This document shows positions 45,565 through 53,077 of a DNA stretch of 64,000 nucleotides, piece after piece. This DNA comes from Marispirochaeta sp963667435. GTDB lineage: Bacteria > Spirochaetota > Spirochaetia > JC444 > Marispirochaetaceae. A program made the position numbers and the translations under genes. The DNA lies in contig OY763414.1 of the NCBI GenBank assembly GCA_963667435.1, positions 2,914,001-2,978,000 on the forward strand, given 5' to 3'. Position 1 is the stretch's first letter; the number at the start of each line of letters is the position of its first letter. The notes beneath the pieces are model-generated. The model saw only the letters and a program-made list of their open reading frames with translations, did no database searches and had not been told where the DNA came from.

Positions 45565-46261
45565 AAAAGGATTTATTCTGCTGATGATTATAGCCCTGGG
45601 CTTTATGCTCTGGGATTTTGCAGGGAAATTTCAAAATAAGGATACTCTGCCCGACGTTTCCGCCCACTATGTTGATCAGGGTCCGGAAGAGTTGGGTGCC
45701 GCGAATGTGGTCACCTCTGTGGTTGTTACTTACCGGGGACTGGATACCCTGGGAGAGGTGACTATCCTGTTTGCCGCAGCTGCTGTTGTAGGTCTGCTTC
45801 TCCATCTCGGGGGTAACGAAAATGAGCAGAGGCGTGAGGCCAGCGAGCTTCTGAAAACCGGTACAGCCCTGCTGTTTCCCCTGATTCTTCTTTTTGGTGT
45901 ATATGTCTTCATTAATGGACACCTTACCCCGGGAGGCGGGTTCCAGGGCGGTGCGATAATTGCTTCGGCGGTTGTACTTTCTGTTCTGACATATCCCGAT
46001 AAAAAAACGGGGCATACCCTTCTTACTGTCATCGAGTCCATTTCCGGATTTGTATACGTGGCGCTTGCTGCTGCTGGAGTGTTCCTCTCCATAAACGGCT
46101 TCCTGGATAACCGGATTCTGCCTCTGGGTGAATACGGGTCTCTCCTGAGTGCCGGACTTATTCCCGTAATCTACTCTGTTGTGGGTCTCAAGGTTGGCTC
46201 CGAGCTCAGCTCAGTTGTCATAGGCTTCAAGGGTGATTCATCTGGAGGGGTAAAAGAATGA
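45557..46261 (+). CDS. MbhE-MnhB fusion subunit
   Basis: 234-residue protein combining two modules. Residues 1-95 resemble the MbhE/MrpA C-terminal part (GAANVVTSVVVTYRGLDTLGEVTILFAAA), and about 100-234 match MnhB/MrpB (KTGTALLFPLILLFGVYVFI; GHLTPGGGFQGGAIIASAVV; LGEYGSLLSAGLIPVIYSVVGLKVGSE). AGGAGG precedes ATG 45557, which overlaps the DUF4040 stop by 8 nt. Its own stop overlaps the next start by 4 nt (ATGA). Confidence 0.88.
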   Translation: MVKKGFILLMIIALGFMLWDFAGKFQNKDTLPDVSAHYVDQGPEELGAANVVTSVVVTYRGLDTLGEVTILFAAAAVVGLLLHLGGNENEQRREASELLKTGTALLFPLILLFGVYVFINGHLTPGGGFQGGAIIASAVVLSVLTYPDKKTGHTLLTVIESISGFVYVALAAAGVFLSINGFLDNRILPLGEYGSLLSAGLIPVIYSVVGLKVGSELSSVVIGFKGDSSGGVKE

Positions 46262-46608
46262 CAGGAACAATAGCAGTTACAACCGGATCACTGCTGGTCC
46301 TCATAGGACTCTGGGGGATCCTGGCTAACAAAGACATGATCCGCATGATTGTCGGGTTTTCACTCTTTGATCTTGGTGTGCATATAGTCATGCTCAGCAT
46401 CGGATATATAAACGGAGGAACCGCTCCGATTATAGAAAGCCTTTCTGATGCAGGTAAATCATATGTCGACCCTGTCCCTCAGGCCCTGGTGCTTACCGCA
46501 ATTGTAATCGGCCTGGGAATTACAGCCTTTATGCTAACCTACGCGGTAAATATGTATGTAAAGAAAGGCACCCTCGAAATTGACAAATATGAGGAGCTGA
46601 AATGGTAA
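46258..46608 (+). CDS. mrpC: MnhC/NuoK-like subunit
   Basis: 116-residue protein with three membrane helices of the NuoK/MnhC family. GLWGILANKDMIRMIVGFSLFDLGVHIVML holds the family's conserved region and VPQALVLTAIVIGLGITAFML the glutamine/threonine helix near residue 75-95. MnhC and NuoK form part of the half-channel next to the antiporter subunits. It overlaps both neighbours, by 4 nt upstream and 7 nt downstream. Confidence 0.9.
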   Translation: MTGTIAVTTGSLLVLIGLWGILANKDMIRMIVGFSLFDLGVHIVMLSIGYINGGTAPIIESLSDAGKSYVDPVPQALVLTAIVIGLGITAFMLTYAVNMYVKKGTLEIDKYEELKW

Positions 46609-49600
46609 ATCCGATATATCTCATAGTGATAGCCCTGGGCACCGCCTTTCTTCTGGGGCTTTTCCGAAAAGCGTCACCGTCTATACGTACCGGCCTTACT
46701 CTTCTGGCACTGGCTGGAATGACAGCAATTTCCGCTGCCTGGGCATATGGTATTCTTACTGGCGGGGCCGAAGGTTTTCAGGTATTCACCGCCGGGTTCA
46801 AGCCGCCCCTTTCAATTAACCTCTATATGGGAAAGGCAGAAGCTGTTCTGATTCTGCTAATTAATATTACGGCTTTCTTCAGTATGCTTTTTCTGGCAAA
46901 GGAAGTGCGGACTACGTCAGCATATATGCTGATGCTGCTGATGGTTTTTGTTACGGGACTCAACGGGGTAATAATGACCCGGGACCTGTTTAATCTGTTT
47001 GTGTTTATTGAAATTGTCAGTATTGCCTCCGCCGGGCTGATTCCCTTACGGGGCAGTCTGAAACAGCTGAGTGCCGGATTCAAGTTTGTTATTGCCGGCG
47101 CTCTTGCCAGCGGGTTCATGCTCCTTGGGATAATCTTTGTCTATTACAACACCGGTTCACTAAATCTGGATGTGATTGCGGGCGGTATGTCACCTGCCGT
47201 CGCCTCCGCCGGCTTTGTCGGAATCTTCCTGGTCTTTATCGGCGTAATACTGGAACTCAAGCCCTTCCCGGTTAACGGATGGGGCCTGGATGTCTATGAA
47301 GCCTCCCTGCCTCCTGTGGCTGCCCTTGTTGCTGCGGGAACAGCCAGTGCGATGTTTTACGCCTTTACCAAGGTAATGGCCATTACCGGCGGATTACTTA
47401 CCGGTGCTGCGATTGTTACAGGCGCCATCACCTTCGTCGGTATGAATATCCTTGCTCTCAAGCAGGAAAAAGCTCAGCGGCTGCTGGGATATTCCTCCAT
47501 AAGCCAGATAGGGCTTCTGGTCATGGCCTGGGGACTGCTCAATCAGGCAGGCGTGGACAATGCAGAGCTGATTCTTTTCGGCCTGCTTGTTACCCATGCT
47601 CTTGCCAAGGCCGGTCTGTTCTGGCTTGCCGGAATTGTCGGCAAGGAGAACATAAAAGAGTGGGCTCATATCCGCCGGAATCCCGTGGCACTCATTGCCA
47701 TGATTCTCGCCGTATTCGGTCTCACGGCTTTTCCGCCGTTTCCCTCATTCTTTGCCAAATGGGAGCTAATTATGGCTCTGGCGTCCAATGGCGGTTTCGG
47801 ATTTATTGCAGTGATTCTTGTGGGATCTTTTCTTGAGGCGGTCTACCTCTTCCGCTGGCTGGGATACTCCCTGAAGCTGGACTATGAAAATGAGGAGTCG
47901 TTTAATACGTCCGCAGTTTCCGCCCTGCCTTCACTGCTCTTTGGTTTGGCCCTGGTCGGACTGGGGTACCTTATGGGAACAGGATACGGACTTTCCTGGA
48001 TTCCCCTAACAGTAGTTTTAGGCTTTCTTGTAATTGATAAGCTTGATTCAAGGGTAAAAACCACCCTGGCCCTGATTATCATCGGCGGGTGGGGTTATAT
48101 GAACTACGAAAGCTATCTGGGAGATCTGTTTAAAACAATCTTCGCAGGTGTTTTCATCGGCGGCGCCTTTCTAACCACGCTTTCGGGCTACTACTACAAG
48201 GGACGCCGGGGAGGATTCCATGCCTCCACCATGTCCATGTTTTTCGGTCTGTTCATGCTGCTCTCCGCAGAGACAATGCTGCAGTTTTTCTACGGCTGGG
48301 AGTTCATGGCCATCGGATCCTACTTTCTGCTTATCCGGGGGAAAAAATCCATGCCCCATGGCTACAGCTACCTGATGTTCAGCATCGGAGGCTCTTTTGC
48401 CATGCTCATGGGATTTGCCATGGCCTATCTCTCCAGCGGTTCCATGGGCATGGATGCCCTGTTTCATATTACTGTTTATCCAGCTCTGGCCTATTCACTT
48501 ATGCTCATCGGCTTCATGACCAAAACTGCCACCATGGGCTTTCATACCTGGCTGCCCGGAGCCCACGGTGAAGCGGTGGCGGATATTCACTTCATGGCTT
48601 CCGCAATTCTACTGAAGGCGGGTGTATTAGGTATGATCTATGTGCTTCTGGGGATGGATCTCTCCATGTCCTACAGCCGTTGGATACTCATGACCATGGG
48701 CTGGCTGGGAATTTTAAGCTCCCTTATCGGCAACGTGAATGCCGCTTTCCAGGAGAGTGCGAAGCGGTTGCTGGCCTGGTCCAGTATCGGTCAGTTGGGC
48801 TACATCGTGTTCGGCCTCTCCACCATGAGTCACATGGGATGGCTGATCGCCCTGTCTCTCTCCATTACCCACTTCCTCTACAAGGGTATCCTCTTTCTCA
48901 TAATCGGCGGTATTTCTCTGAAACTTGGAACTCCCATGATGTATAAGATGGGAGGACTCATCAGGCGCATGCCTTTCAGCTTCCTGGCTGTGCTGATTGC
49001 GATAATCACTCTTTCCGGTATTCCTCCCCTTGTTGGCTTTACAGCCAAGTGGATTCTCTACAATGTAACCGTGGGTAACGGCCTCTACTTCCAGGGCGTT
49101 ATAGCCTCTTTCGCCGGGCTTGTCGCTTTTCTTTACCTGTTTCGTCTTATATTCTCCATTTTCCTGGGACAGTTGAAGGACGAACACCGCAAGGGTGGAG
49201 AGATCAACATCTGGTTTCTTATCCCGGTATATCTGCTTATCTGTTACATCATGGTGGTCTCTTTCCTTCCGGGCACCTTGCTCGGACCCATCGGCGACAA
49301 GCTTATGGCGTTTTTCCCGGATAACCCGATTATCTGGACAGGATATCTGGCCAGCTCTGAGTTAGGCTACTTCAATGGCACCATGATCATGAATGTATTT
49401 ATGACCCTGTTTGCCCTTAACTTCCTGATCCTCTTTTTTACCAATAAAAAGAGGGCCCAGAAGGTTGAGCAGTTCAATATTGTCTATGCCGCCGAAAGGC
49501 CGGCACGACCGGAAACAACCCACTTTGCCTACAATTTCTTTGCACCATACAGGAGGGCAGTCGGAGTGCTTGAGTATCCTTTTGTTACAAAGTTCTGGAA

Positions 49601-49733
49601 CGGAATGAGCGATATTCTCCACTCCACCGGCGGTTTTTTCCGCAGGGTATACACCGGTAATGGTCAGACATATCTGCTGCAGATGGTGGTGTTTGTAGTG
49701 GTTGCCTACATGCTGATCAAAGGAGGAATCTAA
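46602..49733 (+). CDS. tandem fusion of two NuoL/M/N-type antiporter subunits
   Basis: 1043 residues with about 28 predicted membrane helices, about twice the length of a single antiporter subunit. Residues 1-480 are one Proton_antipo_M module with the TM5 glutamate Glu137 (NLFVFIEIVS) and TM7 lysine Lys220 (ILELKPFPVNGWGLDVYEA). Residues about 505-935 are a second module with Glu567 (FFYGWEFMAIGSY) and Lys641 (FMTKTATMGFHTWLPGAHGE). Both keep the residues needed for ion translocation, so two pumping channels sit in one chain. Mrp, Mbh and Mbx complexes normally encode these separately. The C-terminal 100 residues are partly soluble, ending in a helix. Confidence 0.92.
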   Translation: MVNPIYLIVIALGTAFLLGLFRKASPSIRTGLTLLALAGMTAISAAWAYGILTGGAEGFQVFTAGFKPPLSINLYMGKAEAVLILLINITAFFSMLFLAKEVRTTSAYMLMLLMVFVTGLNGVIMTRDLFNLFVFIEIVSIASAGLIPLRGSLKQLSAGFKFVIAGALASGFMLLGIIFVYYNTGSLNLDVIAGGMSPAVASAGFVGIFLVFIGVILELKPFPVNGWGLDVYEASLPPVAALVAAGTASAMFYAFTKVMAITGGLLTGAAIVTGAITFVGMNILALKQEKAQRLLGYSSISQIGLLVMAWGLLNQAGVDNAELILFGLLVTHALAKAGLFWLAGIVGKENIKEWAHIRRNPVALIAMILAVFGLTAFPPFPSFFAKWELIMALASNGGFGFIAVILVGSFLEAVYLFRWLGYSLKLDYENEESFNTSAVSALPSLLFGLALVGLGYLMGTGYGLSWIPLTVVLGFLVIDKLDSRVKTTLALIIIGGWGYMNYESYLGDLFKTIFAGVFIGGAFLTTLSGYYYKGRRGGFHASTMSMFFGLFMLLSAETMLQFFYGWEFMAIGSYFLLIRGKKSMPHGYSYLMFSIGGSFAMLMGFAMAYLSSGSMGMDALFHITVYPALAYSLMLIGFMTKTATMGFHTWLPGAHGEAVADIHFMASAILLKAGVLGMIYVLLGMDLSMSYSRWILMTMGWLGILSSLIGNVNAAFQESAKRLLAWSSIGQLGYIVFGLSTMSHMGWLIALSLSITHFLYKGILFLIIGGISLKLGTPMMYKMGGLIRRMPFSFLAVLIAIITLSGIPPLVGFTAKWILYNVTVGNGLYFQGVIASFAGLVAFLYLFRLIFSIFLGQLKDEHRKGGEINIWFLIPVYLLICYIMVVSFLPGTLLGPIGDKLMAFFPDNPIIWTGYLASSELGYFNGTMIMNVFMTLFALNFLILFFTNKKRAQKVEQFNIVYAAERPARPETTHFAYNFFAPYRRAVGVLEYPFVTKFWNGMSDILHSTGGFFRRVYTGNGQTYLLQMVVFVVVAYMLIKGGI

Positions 49734-49734
49734 G

Positions 49735-50673
49735 ATGGAGTTCAAGTATATACACATACTCTATGCAGCCATAACCATCTTTATAACCATAAACTACGGT
49801 CTGTTGCTGCAGGGTATAATCGGCAAGATCTATGCCAGGGTCGGTAAAAGGAGAGGTATCCGGATCTATCAGCCCTGGATCAATATTATCCGTCAGTGGG
49901 TGACCCGTTCATCAATTCACCACGGGATAATGTACTATCTGGGGCCCGTTTTCCGTTTCACCGGAGGAGGCGGGATCCTGATCTTTCTGCCCCTCGTTTA
50001 CGGGGCGCCTTTGTTCTCCTCATTTGTTGGAACGGGAGACCTTCTGTTAGTGCTCTACTTTATGTTTATTGGAACCTTAGGCATGGCCCTGGGCGGCGGT
50101 GAAGCAGGACATCCCTATTCAGCCATAGCTGTAACCCGGGGGCTTTCCCAGGTAACCGCCGCGGAGGTTCCTCTGGTTCTGGCAATTTTCTCCTTATCCA
50201 TCCAGTACGGAACCATGGATATAATGAAAATTGTGGGAGCTCAGCAGGGAAGTTTCCTCAACTGGACCCTCTTTACCAATCCCCTGGCAACCGCGGCTGC
50301 CATGATCGCCTTTCTGGGATCCATGATGAGGAGCCCCTTCGATGTGGTCCTTGCTCCCCAGGAAATTCCCATTGGTCCTCCTACGGAGTATCAGTCCCAG
50401 TTTCTGGCTATGCTGATGACCAACCGGACTATCTTCCCTATTGCCAAGGTTGTTTTTTATGTAAATCTCTTCTTCGGCGGAGTGACTCTCTATGACAATT
50501 ATCTGCTGACGTTTGTGGTTTTCTTTCTAAAAACCTTCCTTGTTTACATGTGGTCGGTATTCGTGGGAGTCTCTTTCCCCCGCTTCCGTGTGGAACAGAG
50601 TATCCGCTTCTTTCTTAAATGGCCCCTGCTCATCGGGGCGGCTGCGGTAATTGCAGCCCAGATAAGGTATTGA
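49735..50673 (+). CDS. NuoH/HycD-like membrane anchor subunit
   Basis: 312-residue membrane protein, about eight helices, of the complex I subunit 1 family that links the hydrophilic arm to the ion pump. Matching motifs are IYQPWINIIRQWVTR at residues 44-60, IGTLGMALGGGEAGHPYSAIAVTRGLSQVTAAEVPL (residues 112-147), and the acidic loop FDVVLAPQEIPIGPPTEYQSQF, the counterpart of the family's FDxxEAEQELxxGxxxEYSG. Here the middle reads LAPQEIPIGPPTEYQSQ, closer to group 4 hydrogenase and Mbx proteins than to NuoH. GGAGGAAT precedes the ATG, one base after the antiporter stop. Confidence 0.9.
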   Translation: MEFKYIHILYAAITIFITINYGLLLQGIIGKIYARVGKRRGIRIYQPWINIIRQWVTRSSIHHGIMYYLGPVFRFTGGGGILIFLPLVYGAPLFSSFVGTGDLLLVLYFMFIGTLGMALGGGEAGHPYSAIAVTRGLSQVTAAEVPLVLAIFSLSIQYGTMDIMKIVGAQQGSFLNWTLFTNPLATAAAMIAFLGSMMRSPFDVVLAPQEIPIGPPTEYQSQFLAMLMTNRTIFPIAKVVFYVNLFFGGVTLYDNYLLTFVVFFLKTFLVYMWSVFVGVSFPRFRVEQSIRFFLKWPLLIGAAAVIAAQIRY

Positions 50674-50675
50674 TT

Positions 50676-51341
50676 ATGGCAAAGATGAACTACAGCAAGC
50701 GCAAAGCCGATCTGGAGCGGCGGACAGTCACAGGACCGGAGGGGGAAGTATTTGAAGTCGATCCCATGAAGGACTACTTCTGTGGAGATCCTCCAAAGGT
50801 ATATAAACCATCTAAACTAACTCCGCTGGAGAAATTCTATAACTGGTGTCGGGCAGAGTCTATCTACATTCTCGGTTTCGGAACCGGCTGCGGTGCCATC
50901 GAGATGCGTCCTCTTATGAGCCCTATGTATGATGCTTACCGCTATGGTGTTCATTGGCGGCCCACACCCAGGCAGTCCACGGTTTTTGTTATCGGAGGGT
51001 ATGCTTCGGTCAAAACAATAAAGAGGATTGTACGCAGTTACGAGCAGATGCCCGGGCCTAAATATGTACTTGCGGTCTGCAGCTGCACCATCAACGGTGG
51101 GATGTACTGGGATTCCTACAACACCATCAACCGGCTGGACCACTACATTCCGGTGGACGTCTATGTTACCGGCTGTATGCCCCGGCCGGAAGCCATCCTC
51201 GATTCAGTAGAGGCGCTTAAGAAACGTATTAAGGAAGGTCGTGCAGAAGGGCAGAACAAGTACGCCGAAAACTTCGAATGGTACAAGGCAAACCAGAAAC
51301 AGATTATAAGGGACTGGGATATGCCGGACTACAACTGGTAA
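50676..51341 (+). CDS. NuoB-like small subunit with unusual cysteine set
   Basis: 221-residue iron-sulfur subunit homologous to NuoB and hydrogenase small subunits, expected to carry the N2-type cluster. In NuoB the ligands are an adjacent CC, a cysteine in GxCANxGG and one in PGCPPRPE. Here the first site reads GTGCGAIEM (Cys72, then Gly73 in place of the second Cys), the second reads VCSCTINGG (extra Cys135 before the usual Cys137), and the third is TGCMPRPEA (Cys167). Four cysteines remain but are rearranged. Start ATG 50676 is three bases after the NuoH stop; an upstream in-frame ATG lies inside the nuoH-like gene. Confidence 0.9.
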   Translation: MAKMNYSKRKADLERRTVTGPEGEVFEVDPMKDYFCGDPPKVYKPSKLTPLEKFYNWCRAESIYILGFGTGCGAIEMRPLMSPMYDAYRYGVHWRPTPRQSTVFVIGGYASVKTIKRIVRSYEQMPGPKYVLAVCSCTINGGMYWDSYNTINRLDHYIPVDVYVTGCMPRPEAILDSVEALKKRIKEGRAEGQNKYAENFEWYKANQKQIIRDWDMPDYNW

Positions 51342-51353
51342 GGAGGTTAATGG

Positions 51354-51902
51354 ATGGAAACGATTATTGAAAATATAAAGAAACAGTTCAGCCTGTCCGA
51401 CGTCACCTCCGCCCACGGGTACTTTATTACCTGTGAGAAGAAGGATGCCGTCAGTCTGCTGACCTACCTGAAAAACGTGGAAGGTTTTAAACACCTGGTG
51501 CTGATAACCGCGGTGGACTGGATCGAAGACGGACGCTTTCAGCTGACCTATTTGCTGAATAATCCGGTGATGAAGAAGGAGCTGGGGGTAAGGACTTTTA
51601 TAGAACGGAGTGTCTGGCCGGAAGAGTCGGTTATGGATACCGCCCACCATCTCTGGCCGGCTGCCAAGACCTACCAGCGGGAGCTGCATGAGATGTTCGG
51701 TATCGATTTTCCCGGGAGTCCGGAAATCAACGAACCCCTGATTCTTGAATACTGGGATGATATTCCTCCCTACCGCAGAGACTTTGATACGAAAAAATAC
51801 TCGGAAGAGACCTACTTCCCCCGGGAAGGCCGAGGCACCAATGATCCTGCTGAATATATGAAAGAGAAGCTCTATCCCCGGGAAGGAGAGAAGAATGCTT
51901 GA
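51354..51902 (+). CDS. NuoC-like 30-kDa subunit
   Basis: 182-residue soluble subunit of the complex I 30-kDa family. The signature is in the middle to late part: LITAVDWIEDGRFQLTYLL, VWPEESVMDTAHHLWPAAKTYQRELHEMFGI with the conserved W...RE.yDmfGi-like pattern, DFPGSPEINEPLIL and PPYRRDFD. In complex I and group 4 hydrogenases it bridges the large and small subunits. GGAGG lies nine bases before the ATG, and the end overlaps the large-subunit gene by 8 nt. Confidence 0.92.
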   Translation: METIIENIKKQFSLSDVTSAHGYFITCEKKDAVSLLTYLKNVEGFKHLVLITAVDWIEDGRFQLTYLLNNPVMKKELGVRTFIERSVWPEESVMDTAHHLWPAAKTYQRELHEMFGIDFPGSPEINEPLILEYWDDIPPYRRDFDTKKYSEETYFPREGRGTNDPAEYMKEKLYPREGEKNA

Positions 51903-53076
51903 TTACGGCGAAAAGAACCGGGAACTCTTCCCCGAAACGAAGAGCGACGGCACCGTTGATATAGATCTTTCTTCGGGAAAGTTCACCAAGCTCTGGCACG
52001 GGCCGAACCATCCTGGAATAACCGGCAATATGTCTTTGGAGCTTACCCTTCTGGGGGATGAGATAATGGAGTCCAAAACCCATGTTGGCTATCTCCACCG
52101 CGGGTTTGAAAAGCTGATGGAGCGAAGACGTTTTATCAACAACTTTCCGCTGGTCTGCCGGGTTTGTGTCCCGGAACCTGACTTCAATGAGTACTGCTAT
52201 GCAGCTGCACTGGAGGAACTTGCGGGAGTGGAGATTCCTGAAAATGCCCGGTGGATACGTACCCTGATTCTGGAAATGGCCCGGCTTCAGTCATATCTGA
52301 TGTGGCTGGGTGGACAGGCAGGTGCCTTCGGTATGGGTATGGTTGGGCAGTGGACCCTGTGGGCCCGGGACCGGGTGCTGCAGATGTTTGAGGAGCTTAG
52401 CGGCGGCCGCATATATCATATCTATATTCTTCCCGGAGGCGTCCGGAATAATCTGCCGGAAGGTTTCAAGGGTAGAATGAATGAGATGCTCGCCGATGTT
52501 ATTTCCATTCTTGATGATGTTGACCGTGTTCTGTTCAATAATGCGGTTTTCAAGAAAAGGGCGGTTGGACTTGCTGTGATCGATCCGGACTGGGTCGATG
52601 AGTATGGAATCACCGGTCCCAACGCGAGGGCTGCAGGAATTCCGAAGGATGTACGAAAAGATAATCCTTATCTGAAGTACCCTGACCTTGACTTTGAACC
52701 GGTAACCGGGACGGATTCGGATGTGTATACCCGGGCCCGGGTACGCTTTAAAGACTGCCGGATGAGTGTGGATCTGATCCGCCAGATTCTGGATAAAACA
52801 CCTGAAACAGGCGAGTTCAAGGCCAGGATGCCCAGTATGCTCCACTGGAAGATCCCTGCAGGGGAAACCTATAAGAAGGCGGAATGTACCCGGGGCGAGT
52901 ATGGTTACTACATTGTAACCGATGGTTCCGGATTCCCCAGGAGGGTAAATGTCAGGGGTCCGTCGTATACCCATGCAGTAACTCTGGCAGAGAAAATTCT
53001 GGTAAATGCAAACCTTGCGGATGTGGCGGGTACCCTGGTATCACTGCATACCTATCCGCCGGAAGTGGAGAGATAA
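51895..53076 (+). CDS. NuoD/hydrogenase large subunit-like protein without Ni-Fe site
   Basis: 393-residue catalytic-type subunit. It starts like NuoD (KLWHGPNHPGITGNMSLEL; HVGYLHRGFEKLMERRRF) but HPGITG replaces HPxxHG, and FPLVCRVC (Cys88, Cys91) stands where NuoD has the quinone-site tyrosine region and Ni-Fe hydrogenases have their first CxxC. The C-terminus ends TLVSLHTYPPEVER, with no DPCxxC. So only half of the Ni-Fe ligand set remains and the quinone site is not conserved. This combination is the one described for Mbx/MBS-type complexes, which are neither hydrogenases nor quinone reductases. Electron acceptor or donor remains unknown. Confidence 0.9.
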   Translation: MLDYGEKNRELFPETKSDGTVDIDLSSGKFTKLWHGPNHPGITGNMSLELTLLGDEIMESKTHVGYLHRGFEKLMERRRFINNFPLVCRVCVPEPDFNEYCYAAALEELAGVEIPENARWIRTLILEMARLQSYLMWLGGQAGAFGMGMVGQWTLWARDRVLQMFEELSGGRIYHIYILPGGVRNNLPEGFKGRMNEMLADVISILDDVDRVLFNNAVFKKRAVGLAVIDPDWVDEYGITGPNARAAGIPKDVRKDNPYLKYPDLDFEPVTGTDSDVYTRARVRFKDCRMSVDLIRQILDKTPETGEFKARMPSMLHWKIPAGETYKKAECTRGEYGYYIVTDGSGFPRRVNVRGPSYTHAVTLAEKILVNANLADVAGTLVSLHTYPPEVER

Positions 53077-53077
53077 G

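Noticed and set aside
51895..53076. Calling the large subunit a group 4 Ni-Fe hydrogenase.
   Set aside because: The C-terminal cysteine pair is absent and no hydrogenase maturation gene is in the window.
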